Positions 20,100-30,490 of a stretch of 64,000 nt of DNA are shown in pieces; position 1 is the first letter of the stretch, and every line of letters begins with the position of its first letter. The stretch covers positions 1 through 64,000 of the forward strand of contig JAADGI010000030.1 in assembly GCA_013152415.1 (NCBI GenBank), in the 5' to 3' direction. Position numbers and translations under genes: made by a program. Origin of the DNA: Gammaproteobacteria bacterium (GTDB lineage: Bacteria; Pseudomonadota; Gammaproteobacteria; HyVt-429). The notes under the pieces are model-generated. The model was given only the letters and a program-made list of their open reading frames with translations, had not been told where the DNA came from and did not search any database.

Positions 20100-20406
20100 G
20101 ATCGGTCTCCTATATGAACCGTTATTTTTTACAAACAGCCGCCACGCAGCCAGATCCCTGACAAGTAAGTGCCCGGTCTCTCAATAGATACGGTAGGCTC
20201 AAGCTAATACATTTAATACACAAGGGGTGCGGATTCTATAATGTATTACACTCTGGATGCCACCCAATGAGTGCGGTCTTTTTGAAAGATTTCAGAGCCA
20301 GATTGAGCCTATACCGGTATAAAAAAATTGATTCGGTATTTCTGATACGTATTGACTCACGATCAAAGCTGGGGCCTCATAGTGTGCATACCCATAAGAG
20401 GATGCT
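20100..20406. other. Divergent intergenic region between sat and moaD-like gene
   Basis: A 307-bp AT-richer region that must hold the promoters of sat (minus) and of the moaD-like gene (plus). No further gene, hairpin with T-run or known riboswitch was recognised. Confidence 0.4.
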
Positions 20407-20640
20407 ATGAGCATTACAGTCAAATATTTCGCCAGTTTACGGGAAAAGATGGGGCGTGAAATGGACCAAATAAGTGCTCTCGAAGTTAAAACAGTAGCGA
20501 ATGTCTGGTCTCAGGTAGCCCACGGTAAGACCATGCCCGCCAATACCCTTGCCGCAGTGAACCTGGAGTATAGTGACCTCACCGCATCAGTGGTGGACGG
20601 AGATGAGGTCGCCTTTTTCCCACCGGTCACTGGGGGTTAA
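20407..20640 (+). CDS. moaD: MoaD/ThiS-family sulfur carrier protein
   Basis: A 77-residue ubiquitin-like protein. It begins ITVKYFASLREKMGRE as MoaD does and ends with the required C-terminal Gly-Gly (PPVTGG) that is thiocarboxylated. AGAGG is placed just before the ATG. MoaD delivers sulfur to molybdopterin within MPT synthase; MoaE and other cofactor genes are not nearby, so a related sulfur-carrier role is possible. Confidence 0.85.
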   Translation: MSITVKYFASLREKMGREMDQISALEVKTVANVWSQVAHGKTMPANTLAAVNLEYSDLTASVVDGDEVAFFPPVTGG

Positions 20641-20652
20641 AATCGGGCTTAC

Positions 20653-21414
20653 TCAGGGCTGAGTACCGCCCCCTTGAAGGGATGTTTTGTCTGGGTCCTT
20701 GGCATCGGGTAGGGCGGCCTTGACCTTTGCGGTCTCAGTTTTTATCGGCTCGGGTGTGGTTTCTTTGGGTTCCCCAGGTTTGAATTCCAGGCCATCACGC
20801 CGTGCCGCAGCATGTCGGAAGCGATCCAATTCCAGTGCATATTTCTCTTCAACTCTTTTACGGTCCACCTTTCGATCAATATTATCCCGCTCATAGGCCA
20901 GGATCTGGGCTTGTACGGCACCAAGTCGTTTCTGAATATCTGCCTGCTGATTTTTCTGTTGGGACTCCTTTAGCTGCTTGCCTAAACTCTCCACCTGAAT
21001 CCGCAGTTTTCCTATAAAATTATTATTTGCCTGAATTGTTGTATCAATATGGGCCAGTTTCTCATCCCGGGCGCGAATGAGGTTTACCTCTAATTCGTAG
21101 ATCGCCAAAGTACGCTGATCTACTTCGCGCTGTTCCTTTTTGGCGCGACGTTTACTCTCTTCTTTTTTTATGGCCGCCTTCTCGACTTCCAGTTCCTTGC
21201 CTGTCTTGGGTACCGCAATCTCTTTACGTTTGTAGCCCTGCTCATCAAGCTCAGTGACCTTGGACTGGGCACATTCGTCTGCCGCTCTATCGCCGTAGTG
21301 CCACTTACCGTCAATATCCTGGCATTTTGAAATAACAAATTTCGATCCTGTTTCTGTAGCCCACACCGGGGTCCCCAACAACACCAATACAACACCAATA
21401 CATATCTTTATCAT
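20653..21414 (-). CDS. Secreted DUF4124-like protein with long coiled coil
   Basis: From the ATG at 21414 the protein has a clean signal peptide (MIKICIGVVLVLLGTPVWA), then a DUF4124-like segment (KCQDIDGKWHYGDRA) and about 130 residues of charged coiled coil with KKEESKRRAKKEQREVDQR. The C-terminus is Pro/Thr/Lys rich. The frame opens earlier at a GTG (21459), but the signal peptide supports 21414. Likely a periplasmic structural or adaptor protein; the role is unknown. It is convergent with the moaD-like gene. Confidence 0.7.
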   Translation of the reverse strand: MIKICIGVVLVLLGTPVWATETGSKFVISKCQDIDGKWHYGDRAADECAQSKVTELDEQGYKRKEIAVPKTGKELEVEKAAIKKEESKRRAKKEQREVDQRTLAIYELEVNLIRARDEKLAHIDTTIQANNNFIGKLRIQVESLGKQLKESQQKNQQADIQKRLGAVQAQILAYERDNIDRKVDRKRVEEKYALELDRFRHAAARRDGLEFKPGEPKETTPEPIKTETAKVKAALPDAKDPDKTSLQGGGTQP

Positions 21415-21468
21415 CGATCTAAATCCCGCAGTAGGGTTTGTCTGTCTCACAGGAGACACGCTTTAATC

Positions 21469-21499
21469 TGGCCCCGTTTATTCCCGAAAAACGGGGCCA
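21469..21499. repeat. Perfect 11-bp inverted repeat
   Basis: TGGCCCCGTTT and AAACGGGGCCA are separated by 9 bases. The repeat lies in the 5' leader region of the coiled-coil protein gene. No T-run follows on either strand, so an operator or a transcript hairpin is more likely than a terminator. Confidence 0.6.
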
Positions 21500-21754
21500 C
21501 CAGGCACCAAATCCAGGGCAGAATCCAAATAATACATCAATTGCCCTACTCTGGTATTGCCGTGTTTTAGTTCACGCAATCTGTCCCTCCAGGGCAAAGG
21601 GCCAGAGTAAGGAACCAGGATGATAAATTGATTACCCCCTAATCACCTTAACCGCAAACTGTTAGAGATCAAGTCAATCACCGGGGTTCGGCTGCAACAA
21701 TTAGGGTAAAATACCCGGCCCATTGAGATTTTTTGCCCCATAGGTGTCTAGAAT

Positions 21755-22510
21755 TTGGACTGGATAGCGCTCGGTGCCCTTTTTTTTGTTTCCTTGGTCG
21801 CAAATATTTTCTCTGCCTTCTCCGGTGGCGGTGCTGGCCTCATACAACTACCGGTATTGATCTTTCTTGGCCTGCCCTTCACCGTTGCACTGGCCACCCA
21901 TAAAACTGCCACCGTAGCCTTAGGTATCGGTGCCACCCTGCGTCACATGCGCACGGACTCCCTGGAGTGGCGCCTTTCCCTGTGGATCATGGCCTGGGGT
22001 ATTCCCGGGGTAATACTGGGGGCCAGCGCCATCTTTTATGTGCCGGAACGATGGGCAGTGCTTGCCCTCGGGCTACTGACTTTAAGCCTGGGCCTGTACT
22101 CCATCGTCAACAAGCAGCTTGGACAACACCATCAACCAAGGCATCGAAACCTAAACAGCATGATCTTGGGAGGATTGGTATTGTTTATTATTGGTGCCTT
22201 AAACGGCTCACTGACCTCCGGCACCGGATTATTTTGCACCCTTTGGTTGGTACAGTGGTTCGGCCTCGACTACCGGCGTGCAGTAGCCTACACCCTGGTA
22301 TTGGTCGGCCTGGCCTGGAATGGTGTCGGTGCCATCACCCTGGGAGCACTCGGCAACATCCAATGGTCCTGGCTCGCCCCCCTGCTGGCAGGTTCATTTT
22401 TAGGGGGCTACATAGGTTCTCACCTCGCCATTCAACACGGTAACCGCTGGATCAAGCGTGGGTTTGAAGTGATTACCATACTGGTGGGCATCAGTCTGAT
22501 CCTCAAATAA
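21755..22510 (+). CDS. TSUP (TauE/SafE) family anion exporter
   Basis: A 251-residue integral membrane protein with about eight transmembrane helices and the TSUP sequence FSGGGAGLIQLPVL near the start, repeated in the second half around NGSLTSGTGLF. An in-frame stop lies just upstream, so translation must start at the TTG at 21755 or later. Family members export sulfite, sulfoacetate or other organosulfur anions. In this sulfur-oxidising context sulfite or sulfate export is plausible but unproven. It is a single gene. Confidence 0.85.
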   Translation: MDWIALGALFFVSLVANIFSAFSGGGAGLIQLPVLIFLGLPFTVALATHKTATVALGIGATLRHMRTDSLEWRLSLWIMAWGIPGVILGASAIFYVPERWAVLALGLLTLSLGLYSIVNKQLGQHHQPRHRNLNSMILGGLVLFIIGALNGSLTSGTGLFCTLWLVQWFGLDYRRAVAYTLVLVGLAWNGVGAITLGALGNIQWSWLAPLLAGSFLGGYIGSHLAIQHGNRWIKRGFEVITILVGISLILK

Positions 22511-22635
22511 ATCTCTGATACAAACAATAGCAGACTCAGCAATTCAACCTTTATCGGCCCCTTGGGGTTCAGATCTATGCCCTTGGTCCGATAAGCAGAT
22601 AAAGGCAATGACCCGTCCCGAAATCAGGACCCACC

Positions 22636-23862
22636 ATGACCGCTAAAAGAATTCCCACAAGCCAGCTTGAAATTGGCATGTATGTCTCACGCCTGGACAG
22701 ACCCTGGCGTGAAACCCCCTTTTTATTCCAGGGTTTTTATGTTCAGGACCAGGAGGAGCTCGACACCCTCAATAAACTCTGTAAAGACGTATTTATTGTC
22801 ACTGGCAGCGACATCCCACGCGGCACCCAAAAACCCATTGATGACCAAGCCGCCGATACTTCAGAACTCAGGGCGATCCTCGGCCAACAACCCAGTCACA
22901 AGGGTGAACATGAAAAACCGTTTGTGGAGGAACTGAGTTCGGCAAAAAAATACCATGGGGACATTAGCCGTTTGGCCCATGAAGCCTGGGAGAGCTTGCA
23001 AAAAGGTGAGGCGGTAAATCTGGAGACCATGCAGGAATCCGTGTCGGTCATGACCGAGAGCGTGTTAAGAAACCCAGACGCCTTTGTGTGGTTATCAAGA
23101 GTCAAAAAATATGATTCCTATACCTATGCCCATGCAGTCAATGTCTCGGTTTGGGCAACAGTTTTGGGGAAGAGGCTTCTGCTGCCCCAGGAAAAATTGG
23201 AGGCTCTGGCCCTCGGGGGTCTATTGCTAGACGTAGGGAATATCCGTCTGCCCAAAAAACTGTTGGAAAAACGCGAACGTCTATCGAATGATGAATGGGA
23301 CACCGTCAAGACCCATGTCATACATAGCATCGCTCTCATTCAACGCTCCAGGGAAGTGAGCCAGAGTGTCATCGATATGGTAGCCACCCACCACGAGCGC
23401 TATGACGGCAGTGGTTATCCCAAGGGGTTGGAGGGAGATGAAATTCCCCTGTTAGGTCAGATTGCAGGTATCGTCGATGCCTACGTCTCGGTCACCTTCC
23501 CCCGCGCTGGTCACAACGCAGTACCCTCGGACTTCGCCACCAATGTCTTGTTCAAACAACGCAATAAATACTTCAAAGCAGATTTGGTAGATGAGTTCAT
23601 TGGTTCCGTGGGGCTCTATCCGCCGGGATCACTGGTGGAACTCAACACCGGTCAGGTGGCAATAGTCGTCACGCAGAACTCCCAGTGGAGACTACGCCCT
23701 CGTCTTATGTTGATCCTTGATAGAAACAAGAAACCGTTTGACACCTACCCGATCATTGATCTTATGAAAGAAACCGAAGATGAAGTGGGCAACCCCCTGT
23801 CAATAAGAGCCGGCATCCGCGATGGGGAATACGCAATCGACCTGAGCAAACTGCCTTTTTAG
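22636..23862 (+). CDS. HD-GYP domain protein with N-terminal DUF3391
   Basis: A 408-residue protein: a DUF3391 domain at about 1-100, then an HD-GYP domain at about 135-330. The GYP signature is intact (HHERYDGSGYP, 252-262), but the usual HDIGK reads LDVGN at 198-202, so the first His and the Lys are replaced. HD-GYP enzymes hydrolyse cyclic-di-GMP at a two- or three-iron site. The changed motif suggests altered metal binding or a sensor role; related DUF3391 proteins may share this change. No transmembrane segment. Confidence 0.88.
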   Translation: MTAKRIPTSQLEIGMYVSRLDRPWRETPFLFQGFYVQDQEELDTLNKLCKDVFIVTGSDIPRGTQKPIDDQAADTSELRAILGQQPSHKGEHEKPFVEELSSAKKYHGDISRLAHEAWESLQKGEAVNLETMQESVSVMTESVLRNPDAFVWLSRVKKYDSYTYAHAVNVSVWATVLGKRLLLPQEKLEALALGGLLLDVGNIRLPKKLLEKRERLSNDEWDTVKTHVIHSIALIQRSREVSQSVIDMVATHHERYDGSGYPKGLEGDEIPLLGQIAGIVDAYVSVTFPRAGHNAVPSDFATNVLFKQRNKYFKADLVDEFIGSVGLYPPGSLVELNTGQVAIVVTQNSQWRLRPRLMLILDRNKKPFDTYPIIDLMKETEDEVGNPLSIRAGIRDGEYAIDLSKLPF

Positions 23863-23880
23863 TTTTGTCTTTTAAGATTC

Positions 23881-24038
23881 TTTTGCCGCGAAGGCGCTAA
23901 GACGCAAAGGCGCTAAGACGCAAAGGTTTAACTGGACTTTCTTAATAAAAGATAAAACAGACAAACAAGCAGAGACGGCTGCAAATGATCCTTTCTTCTT
24001 GTCTATTCTCTTTGCGCCTTCGCGCCTTCGCGGCAAAA
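23881..24038. repeat. Inverted-repeat element (CGCGAAGGCGC family)
   Basis: The left arm (23881-23926) has GCCGCGAAGGCGCTAAGACG and a repeated CGCTAAGACGCAAAG; the right arm (24009-24038) is its near inverse, TTTGCGCCTTCGCG and so on. It fills the space between two convergent genes and could act as a bidirectional transcription stop. Related copies in this window are near 53938, 55956 and 63190. Confidence 0.8.
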
Positions 24039-24039
24039 A

Positions 24040-24822
24040 TTAGTTAGCCAAAGCCGGTTTTCGAAACATCAACCATGCGCCAAATAAAAACATGGGCACG
24101 GACAGCAGTTGGCCCATGGTCAACCACTCAAAAGCCAAAAACCCCAAATGGGCATCCGGTTCACGCACAAACTCCACCAGGAAACGAAACATCGAATACA
24201 GGACCAGGAAAAGGCCCGACACCGCGCCCCGGGCTCGTGGCTTGGATGAGTACCACCACAACAGTACAAACAGCACCACACCCTCCAAACCCGCTTCATA
24301 CAACTGGGAAGGATGTCGCGGCAATGGACCACCGGCGGGGAACACCACACCCCAGGGACCATCGGTGACCCGTCCCCACAATTCTTGATTGATAAAATTC
24401 CCGATACGGCCCGCCCCCAGTCCCACAGGTACCACCGGGGCCACAAAATCAGCAACAGCAAAAAACCCACGCCCGGTCATACGACCAAACCAGGCCATAG
24501 CAATAATGACACCCAGGAGGCCACCATGGAAAGACATGCCCCCCGTCCAGACATAAAAAATTTCGATTGGGTGACTAAAATAGTAAGCCGGGTTATAGAA
24601 CAGAATATAACCCAACCGACCCCCGGCGATGACACCAATGACCGCGTAGAAAACAAGATCGCCCACCTCCTGTCGCCCCCACGGGGCAGTCATGTTGCCA
24701 GTACGGTACAATAGCAACCACCACGCCCCCACAAAACCAACCAGATACATCAGCCCATACCAATGGACAGAAAGCGGACCAAGATGAATGGCGACGGGGT
24801 CTATACCGGGATGAACAAACAT
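24040..24822 (-). CDS. lgt: Prolipoprotein diacylglyceryl transferase
   Basis: A 260-residue inner-membrane protein with about seven transmembrane segments. The Lgt signature [14 protein letters not shown] and the HGGLLGVI motif are present. It moves diacylglyceryl from phosphatidylglycerol to the lipobox Cys of prolipoproteins, the first step of lipoprotein maturation. Several lipoproteins are encoded nearby (YnbE, the 27772 gene, the MBL protein). The usual neighbour thyA is absent. Confidence 0.95.
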   Translation of the reverse strand: MFVHPGIDPVAIHLGPLSVHWYGLMYLVGFVGAWWLLLYRTGNMTAPWGRQEVGDLVFYAVIGVIAGGRLGYILFYNPAYYFSHPIEIFYVWTGGMSFHGGLLGVIIAMAWFGRMTGRGFFAVADFVAPVVPVGLGAGRIGNFINQELWGRVTDGPWGVVFPAGGPLPRHPSQLYEAGLEGVVLFVLLWWYSSKPRARGAVSGLFLVLYSMFRFLVEFVREPDAHLGFLAFEWLTMGQLLSVPMFLFGAWLMFRKPALAN

Positions 24823-24925
24823 ATTCTTGTTTACCTACAGCAACGGGTGATCAGCCGACATCGCGCCACCCAAGATGAGCACTTCCCATCCTGGATGACA
24901 GTTAAATGGCCGTTAATAAATTCGG

Positions 24926-25282
24926 TTATTTTTTGATCCAGGCCCCAGCGGGATCCTGGATATACTGGCCGGGGGGGGTCATATCCATGGCCTTACGACC
25001 CGCCTGGGTCTCTACCAATTGCAGACTCGCACCGTTACGTTGGGCGATGGCCTGGTAGTGGGCCTTACGTTTTGAATTGATTTGGGCCATCAAGGCCTTC
25101 ACATCATCCGGGGCACCCGAATTAACAAGCCCCAAATAACCACTTGGGGTCTCACCCAAATAGCCTTGGGCCTTGGCCTGTTGCAGCTCCGCAGCAAACA
25201 GGGGTGTTGCACAAAATACGGTGGTCAAAATCAGTATGCGGATGAGGCGATTTGGTAAGCCTAATACATTTTTTTCAAACAT
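24926..25282 (-). CDS. ydbL: YdbL family (DUF1318) periplasmic protein
   Basis: From the ATG at 25282, with AGGGGG 7 bases upstream, the protein has a signal peptide ending at LFAAE and a DUF1318 domain (QAKAQGYLGETPSGYLGL, then INSKRKAHYQAIA). The frame extends to 25333, but that start would lie before the signal peptide. YdbL is the third member of the YdbH-YnbE-YdbL set and is proposed to help regulate the YdbH-YnbE bridge. The gene starts just inside the C-terminal end region of ynbE. Confidence 0.88.
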   Translation of the reverse strand: MFEKNVLGLPNRLIRILILTTVFCATPLFAAELQQAKAQGYLGETPSGYLGLVNSGAPDDVKALMAQINSKRKAHYQAIAQRNGASLQLVETQAGRKAMDMTPPGQYIQDPAGAWIKK

Positions 25283-25298
25283 GGTGTTACCCCCTTGC

Positions 25299-25493
25299 CT
25301 AGAATAATCCGGACTCTTTAGAGAACACGGCATCTAATTCCTTATCGACCTTGATCCGAATCTCATGTTCGATCTTTACGTTCAGATTGATGGTGATAGG
25401 CTTATCTGATACAGCGAACTCAACCTTCGGCTGACAAGCCGCCACAGTAAACAAGAACGCGGTTAAAACAGACAGGTTGACAATATTTTTCAT
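25299..25493 (-). CDS. ynbE: YnbE-like outer-membrane lipoprotein
   Basis: A 64-residue lipoprotein with lipobox VAAC at residues 17-20 and the family stretch DKPITINLNVKIEHEI. In E. coli, YnbE multimerises and contacts YdbH, forming an intermembrane bridge for phospholipid transport. It lies between ydbH and ydbL on the same strand with tight spacing. Confidence 0.88.
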   Translation of the reverse strand: MKNIVNLSVLTAFLFTVAACQPKVEFAVSDKPITINLNVKIEHEIRIKVDKELDAVFSKESGLF

Positions 25494-25567
25494 GGGCTCT
25501 GCTTCGAGAGTTGAGCGATGCCGACAAGCGAGGATAGTAGCACCCCCTCCGGGCCGTATCCACTATC

Positions 25568-27532
25568 TTAGGGATGGGCCTTTTTTGAACGACTGCGTTG
25601 CTGCACCCAGTCTTCAAGAAGGTTTGCCGCATTGGCAACAAAATTTAGACTGCGAAACAAATCAAATAGATTATTTTCAAGATTAAAATTTAAACTGGTG
25701 GGTGGGGAACCCTTCATATCAGGGTTTCGACCACTCAAACGAGCGGCGGTACGGGCATTCCCGCTTACATCCATATTGATCACAGCAGACAAGGAATCAA
25801 AATGATAGTTCTCCAGTATCTCATACGCCACTTCCAGTAAAGGATTAGCTGCACCCAAATCTTGCCCCCCCTCTTCAGCCGGCTGAATACGGATCACACC
25901 ACCAGGAGGCCGGGCGGTTAGACCCCCATCATTGATAATAAATCCCTGTTGAGTGCTCACAATGGGAAATTGACCGTCCAAAATGCCGCTCGCTTCCACA
26001 CCAGACAACTGCTGTAACCTGACAAGCTTCCCCAGATCCAAATGTTGGATATCCACCCTATAGGGTGGACTGGGATGTCCATCCTGAAACCGATATTGCT
26101 TGATAGTCATGCGACCCCCAAGTTGGGTCCAGGCAACATCGTCGAGTATCGCCACCAGACCGGTTTCGTTCCGGGGCAGAATGACACGGGCCTTGAGGCT
26201 CAAGTCATCTATCGTGCCCATCTCCGCCAGATTGGGCACCAGCCGGGGTGCAGTCACGGCCACCGCCACCCGACCCCCTTGCCATACTTTACCGTCGGGA
26301 CTAAAACGAATCACTGCCGTATCGATAAGCTGCAAGTCTATCGTCGGCACAAACAATTCATCCAACAACACATCCTGGATTCTCACTGTGGCGGTTGCCG
26401 GCAGGGTCAAACGATATTGGCCACCTAGTTCACGCACATTCCCCACTATTCTGCGGGTAACTTTCAGTGAGGCCGTTTTCTTTTGGGTCCCCGCGACGGG
26501 CGCCGATGACGAACCGGACAGGTTGGCTGAGGGCAGATCAAACTGCCCCGACACCACCAGACCTTTGTCGACAACAAGCTGTAGTACACCTCGCCCTAAA
26601 GAGAGACCCCCATGCCCCTTAATGGCAAGCTGTTTACCCACTCCAGAGAGTCGCGCAGCCCCAATATCCAGATCCAATTCTGCATCTAAACGAATATCAC
26701 GAATAAGCTTATCGGCCTGCCCCCCCAGGGCTTGGGGCAAACTACCACTGAATTTTACCGCCACAGTTCCGGACCAACCCATGCCCCGCACATCTTTAAC
26801 CCATGTCGATATCACTCGACCCAGCCCATCGAGTCGAAACAACAATTCGCCAGCAACTGTTACCTGATCTTCCCCCTCGGGAGTGGACAACAAATCTGCA
26901 ACCCATACTGCTTGTGTTGCCTTGCGATCCTCATACAGTTCAAGCCGTGCCTGACCCGTCACTCGAAACACTGCCTTGAGTTGATGACCAGCAGGCTCTT
27001 GTCTAACCAGAATCTGTAAACTGTCGGCCTGGCGTTGCGTGTCCACGGACAGAACAATATCGGCTTGCTCGGTCCTGGGGGAAGAATAGTAGACTTGAAA
27101 TCGTTCGAGGCTCAGGTTGGCTACCGGCACATCCATCACCCACGGCCCCGCCAAAGGCAAACGAGTTGCACTAGGGGGCATGGTCAAGGTAGTGGGTTCC
27201 ACCTCCAGTCTGCCTGCCCCAACCTTTAGAGATTCAATACGACCCCGCCACAAGGCCTCCAGACGGTAGCTTAAACGGATATCTTTAAACAACAGAGCAT
27301 AGCGTTTACCGCTATCGTAGAACTCAAAACCAAGGTGGGAGATGCGGCCTTGCCGGGGGCCCGGATAGCCCACTTTGACGCTGATCTGGGCGAAGCCCTG
27401 ATCCTTGAGCGTGGCCTTGATGACCTGCGCCATAATGAGGGGCAAACACAGATACAAAACGCCTGTTAAAATGAGGGCAGTGATGCCAACAGCCTTGAGT
27501 ATTTTTTTTATACGTGACATGGCCCTAACCAT
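25568..27532 (-). CDS. ydbH: YdbH family intermembrane lipid-transport protein
   Basis: A 654-residue AsmA-like protein with one N-terminal transmembrane helix (about 14-36) and a long beta-rich periplasmic part. The C-terminal domain has DLGKLVRLQQLSGVEASG and GILDGQFPIV, typical of the YdbH/'dicarboxylate transport' family. It is shorter than the E. coli protein (roughly 880 residues). With YnbE it is thought to move phospholipids to the outer membrane, partly redundant with TamB and YhdP. First gene of ydbH-ynbE-ydbL. Met5 is an alternative start. Confidence 0.88.
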   Translation of the reverse strand: MVRAMSRIKKILKAVGITALILTGVLYLCLPLIMAQVIKATLKDQGFAQISVKVGYPGPRQGRISHLGFEFYDSGKRYALLFKDIRLSYRLEALWRGRIESLKVGAGRLEVEPTTLTMPPSATRLPLAGPWVMDVPVANLSLERFQVYYSSPRTEQADIVLSVDTQRQADSLQILVRQEPAGHQLKAVFRVTGQARLELYEDRKATQAVWVADLLSTPEGEDQVTVAGELLFRLDGLGRVISTWVKDVRGMGWSGTVAVKFSGSLPQALGGQADKLIRDIRLDAELDLDIGAARLSGVGKQLAIKGHGGLSLGRGVLQLVVDKGLVVSGQFDLPSANLSGSSSAPVAGTQKKTASLKVTRRIVGNVRELGGQYRLTLPATATVRIQDVLLDELFVPTIDLQLIDTAVIRFSPDGKVWQGGRVAVAVTAPRLVPNLAEMGTIDDLSLKARVILPRNETGLVAILDDVAWTQLGGRMTIKQYRFQDGHPSPPYRVDIQHLDLGKLVRLQQLSGVEASGILDGQFPIVSTQQGFIINDGGLTARPPGGVIRIQPAEEGGQDLGAANPLLEVAYEILENYHFDSLSAVINMDVSGNARTAARLSGRNPDMKGSPPTSLNFNLENNLFDLFRSLNFVANAANLLEDWVQQRSRSKKAHP

Positions 27533-27771
27533 AATGATCTGCTGATGACTGTTAGCACATCCTACTCATTCGAGCTGAAGCCTACTTTATGTAAGTTGTG
27601 TCACCACCACAACAATTATCAGATTGCCTGAGCGATTGTCTGAGCGTGTCATCCAATCATTCTCGATCTCGCTGTCTATACTTACGCTAAGGATGTCTCT
27701 GATTATCGGGACCTTAGCTTTACCGGCGTATTCCCGGACGGGTATTGAGCCGCAACCAAGTGAGGGCAAGC

Positions 27772-28212
27772 ATGAAAAAGGTCTCCAGTCTGTTGATTAT
27801 CGGTGTCACCCTCCTCTTCCTCGGCGCCTGCGAAACCACGGCCAAACGAATAGAACGCCACCAAGACCTGTTTAATGCTCTACCCGCCCCGCACCAGGGG
27901 CTCATCCAATCCGGGAAAATCCAGGTCGGGTTTACCGCCGACGAGGTATATCTTGCCTGGGGTCGCCCAACCCGCAAATCCATTACCGAAGATGGACAGG
28001 GCCAAAACCAAACCTGGGTCTACATAGTCACCCGCACCATCACCCAATACTACCCGGTGCATCATTATCGCCACGGATACGACAGCGGCTACCACATAAA
28101 TGACCCCTACTACTTCCAATATTACTATGTGGCCAAGGACGTGGTGTTTGCCAATGGCCAAGTGAGTGGCTGGACCGTGCACACCCCCCCGGTACCCCTG
28201 CACGCCTACTAG
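27772..28212 (+). CDS. Lipoprotein, possibly BamE/SmpA-like fold
   Basis: A 147-residue lipoprotein from the ATG at 27772 (GAGGG just upstream) with signal peptide and lipobox LGAC. The mature part contains VGFTADEVYLAWGRP, similar in style to the BamE/OmlA segment where a helix meets a strand, followed by a His/Tyr-rich stretch (YPVHHYRHGYDSGYHINDPYYF). Function is unknown. The His/Tyr cluster might bind metal, but that is only a suggestion. Confidence 0.72.
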   Translation: MKKVSSLLIIGVTLLFLGACETTAKRIERHQDLFNALPAPHQGLIQSGKIQVGFTADEVYLAWGRPTRKSITEDGQGQNQTWVYIVTRTITQYYPVHHYRHGYDSGYHINDPYYFQYYYVAKDVVFANGQVSGWTVHTPPVPLHAY

Positions 28213-28298
28213 GCCGATTGGCTCCATTAGGATCGGGTCGACTTTGGCGGCCTGGCCGTTTATAGTTGACTCTTTTAGTCAACTACTCTACAGCACCC

Positions 28299-30377
28299 AT
28301 GGCCCCTGAACAACACTATACGCACCCCTACACCAATCGGCTGATTGACGAGACCAGTCCCTACCTGCAGCAACATGCCCACAATCCAGTGGATTGGTAT
28401 CCCTGGGGCAAGGAGGCCATAGAAAAGGCGCGCCAGGAAGACAAACCCATATTGTTATCCATCGGCTATTCGGCCTGCCATTGGTGTCACGTCATGGAGC
28501 ACGAATCCTTTGAGCACCCAGAGGTGGCCGAGGTCATGAATGCGCTGTTCATCAATATTAAGGTGGATCGGGAGGAGCGGCCGGACCTGGACAAGATCTA
28601 TCAACTGGCCCACCAGATGCTCACCCAACGGGGTGGCGGCTGGCCCCTCAATATGTTCCTGACCCCGGAGGACCACACCCCTTTTTTTGGAGGCACCTAT
28701 TTTCCCCGGCAGGCACGCCACGGCATGCCGCCCTTTGTAGAGCTCATGCGCAAGGTCGACAATTACTACCGCAAACAACGCCAGGATATCGACAAGCAAA
28801 ACACCTCCGTGAGAGAGGCCTTTAAACACATCCGGGCATCCTACGACAACGCTACGGCAAACCTGGACGCTGACATCTTGCAGCGGGCAATGGATGGTCT
28901 GTGGCAACAATTCGATGGGCGCTACGGCGGATTTGGCCAGGCCCCCAAGTTTCCCCACCCCACCAATCTCGAACGTTGCCTGCACCACTGGCATAACGAC
29001 CCGCCTACCGGCGACACCCAACGGGCTCTGCACATGGCCCGCACCACCTTGCACGCCATGGCCAAGGGCGGGCTCTATGATCAACTGGGGGGTGGGTTTT
29101 GTCGCTACTCGGTCGATGAGCGTTGGATGATCCCCCACTTTGAAAAAATGCTCTACGACAATGGCCCCTTGCAGACCCTGTATACCGACGCCTACATGGC
29201 GGCTGGAGAAACAACGTTCAAAAACACCGCTATCGGTATTGGTGAATGGGTGCTACGTGAGATGCAGTCACCCCAAGGGGGCTACTACTCCACCCTTGAT
29301 GCCGATTCCGAGGGTGAAGAAGGAAAGTTCTATGCCTGGGAATCCGATGAGATCAGGTCGTTGCTGGATAAAAACGAATGGCCAGTCATAGAAGCCCGCT
29401 ATCGGCTAAAGGGTAAACCCAACTTTGAAGGCAAGTGGCATCTGCATGTTCAACAGGGCGTGGATCAAATTGCCAAGGCGCAGAATCTATCTTCAGATAA
29501 TGCACACTTGTTGATCGATAGTGCCCACAAGAAACTCTTCGCCGCCCGGCAAAACCGCATCCACCCGGGCCGGGACGAAAAGATTCTGACGTCATGGAAT
29601 GGCCTGATGATCAAAGGCATGGCCCGTACCGGTCGCTTTCTCGACCGCCCTGATTTTATTGCCTCTGCACAACAGGCTATGGATTTTATTCAAACCACTT
29701 TGTGGCAGGGCGGCCGGCTACTGGCCACCCACAAGGATGGCAGGACCCATCTCAATGCCTATCTGGATGATTATGTGTTTGTAATTGACGCCTGTCTGGA
29801 ACTCCTACAAGCCCAGTGGCGACGCCAAGATCTTGATTTCGCCATTGAACTCATTGACTGTCTGTTTGATCACTTTGAGGACCGTGAACACGGCGGGTTC
29901 TTTTTTACCTCGGATGATCACGAGGTATTGATTCACCGATACAAACCGGCAGCGGATGACGCCACACCCTCTGGCAACGGTGTCGCCGCCCAGGTGCTAC
30001 TCAAGTTCGGCCATCTGCTCGGTGAAGCCCGCTATCTGGATGCTGCGGAGCACACCATCAAATCGCTCTACCCTGAGATGGACCAATACCCCCATGCCTT
30101 TGGATCGCTGCTCAATGCAATGGAAATATACTTGCAACCTCCCCAAACCCTTGTCCTGCGTGGCAACACCCCGGCCATGTCAGACTGGGTTCTACATTGC
30201 ACACAGTCCTACGCCCCCAACCGCGTAGTCGTGGCCATCCCTGATGACAATACCGATCTGCCCGGGATACTGGAGGAACGCAAACCCGCAGATCAGGTCA
30301 TTGCCTACCTATGCAGTGGTCACAGTTGCCAGGCACCCCTAACTGATATCCATCAGCTGAAGACAGCCCTTGGGTGA
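28299..30377 (+). CDS. DUF255 thioredoxin-domain protein (YyaL/SSP411 family)
   Basis: A 692-residue soluble protein from the ATG at 28299. It has an N-terminal thioredoxin-like domain with [19 protein letters not shown] and the redox motif CHWC at 60-63, followed by an (alpha/alpha)6 barrel-like part typical of the YyaL/spermatogenesis-associated protein 20 family. The enzymatic reaction of the family is not established. A TTG at 28266 in the same frame is an unlikely start. It stands alone on the plus strand. Confidence 0.9.
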   Translation: MAPEQHYTHPYTNRLIDETSPYLQQHAHNPVDWYPWGKEAIEKARQEDKPILLSIGYSACHWCHVMEHESFEHPEVAEVMNALFINIKVDREERPDLDKIYQLAHQMLTQRGGGWPLNMFLTPEDHTPFFGGTYFPRQARHGMPPFVELMRKVDNYYRKQRQDIDKQNTSVREAFKHIRASYDNATANLDADILQRAMDGLWQQFDGRYGGFGQAPKFPHPTNLERCLHHWHNDPPTGDTQRALHMARTTLHAMAKGGLYDQLGGGFCRYSVDERWMIPHFEKMLYDNGPLQTLYTDAYMAAGETTFKNTAIGIGEWVLREMQSPQGGYYSTLDADSEGEEGKFYAWESDEIRSLLDKNEWPVIEARYRLKGKPNFEGKWHLHVQQGVDQIAKAQNLSSDNAHLLIDSAHKKLFAARQNRIHPGRDEKILTSWNGLMIKGMARTGRFLDRPDFIASAQQAMDFIQTTLWQGGRLLATHKDGRTHLNAYLDDYVFVIDACLELLQAQWRRQDLDFAIELIDCLFDHFEDREHGGFFFTSDDHEVLIHRYKPAADDATPSGNGVAAQVLLKFGHLLGEARYLDAAEHTIKSLYPEMDQYPHAFGSLLNAMEIYLQPPQTLVLRGNTPAMSDWVLHCTQSYAPNRVVVAIPDDNTDLPGILEERKPADQVIAYLCSGHSCQAPLTDIHQLKTALG

Positions 30378-30490
30378 CAAAGGTGTATTACTGCAACCAC
30401 ATAGGGTGGTGTTTGCTTTGGGTTATAAATGACTGAGAATTGGCCAGGTGGGACTGGCCCAGACACAAGACCATCACACCCACCACCTCA

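Noticed and set aside
28455-29138. 227-codon minus-strand frame opposite the DUF255 gene
   Set aside because: Shadow of a GC-rich gene; no ribosome site or family resemblance.
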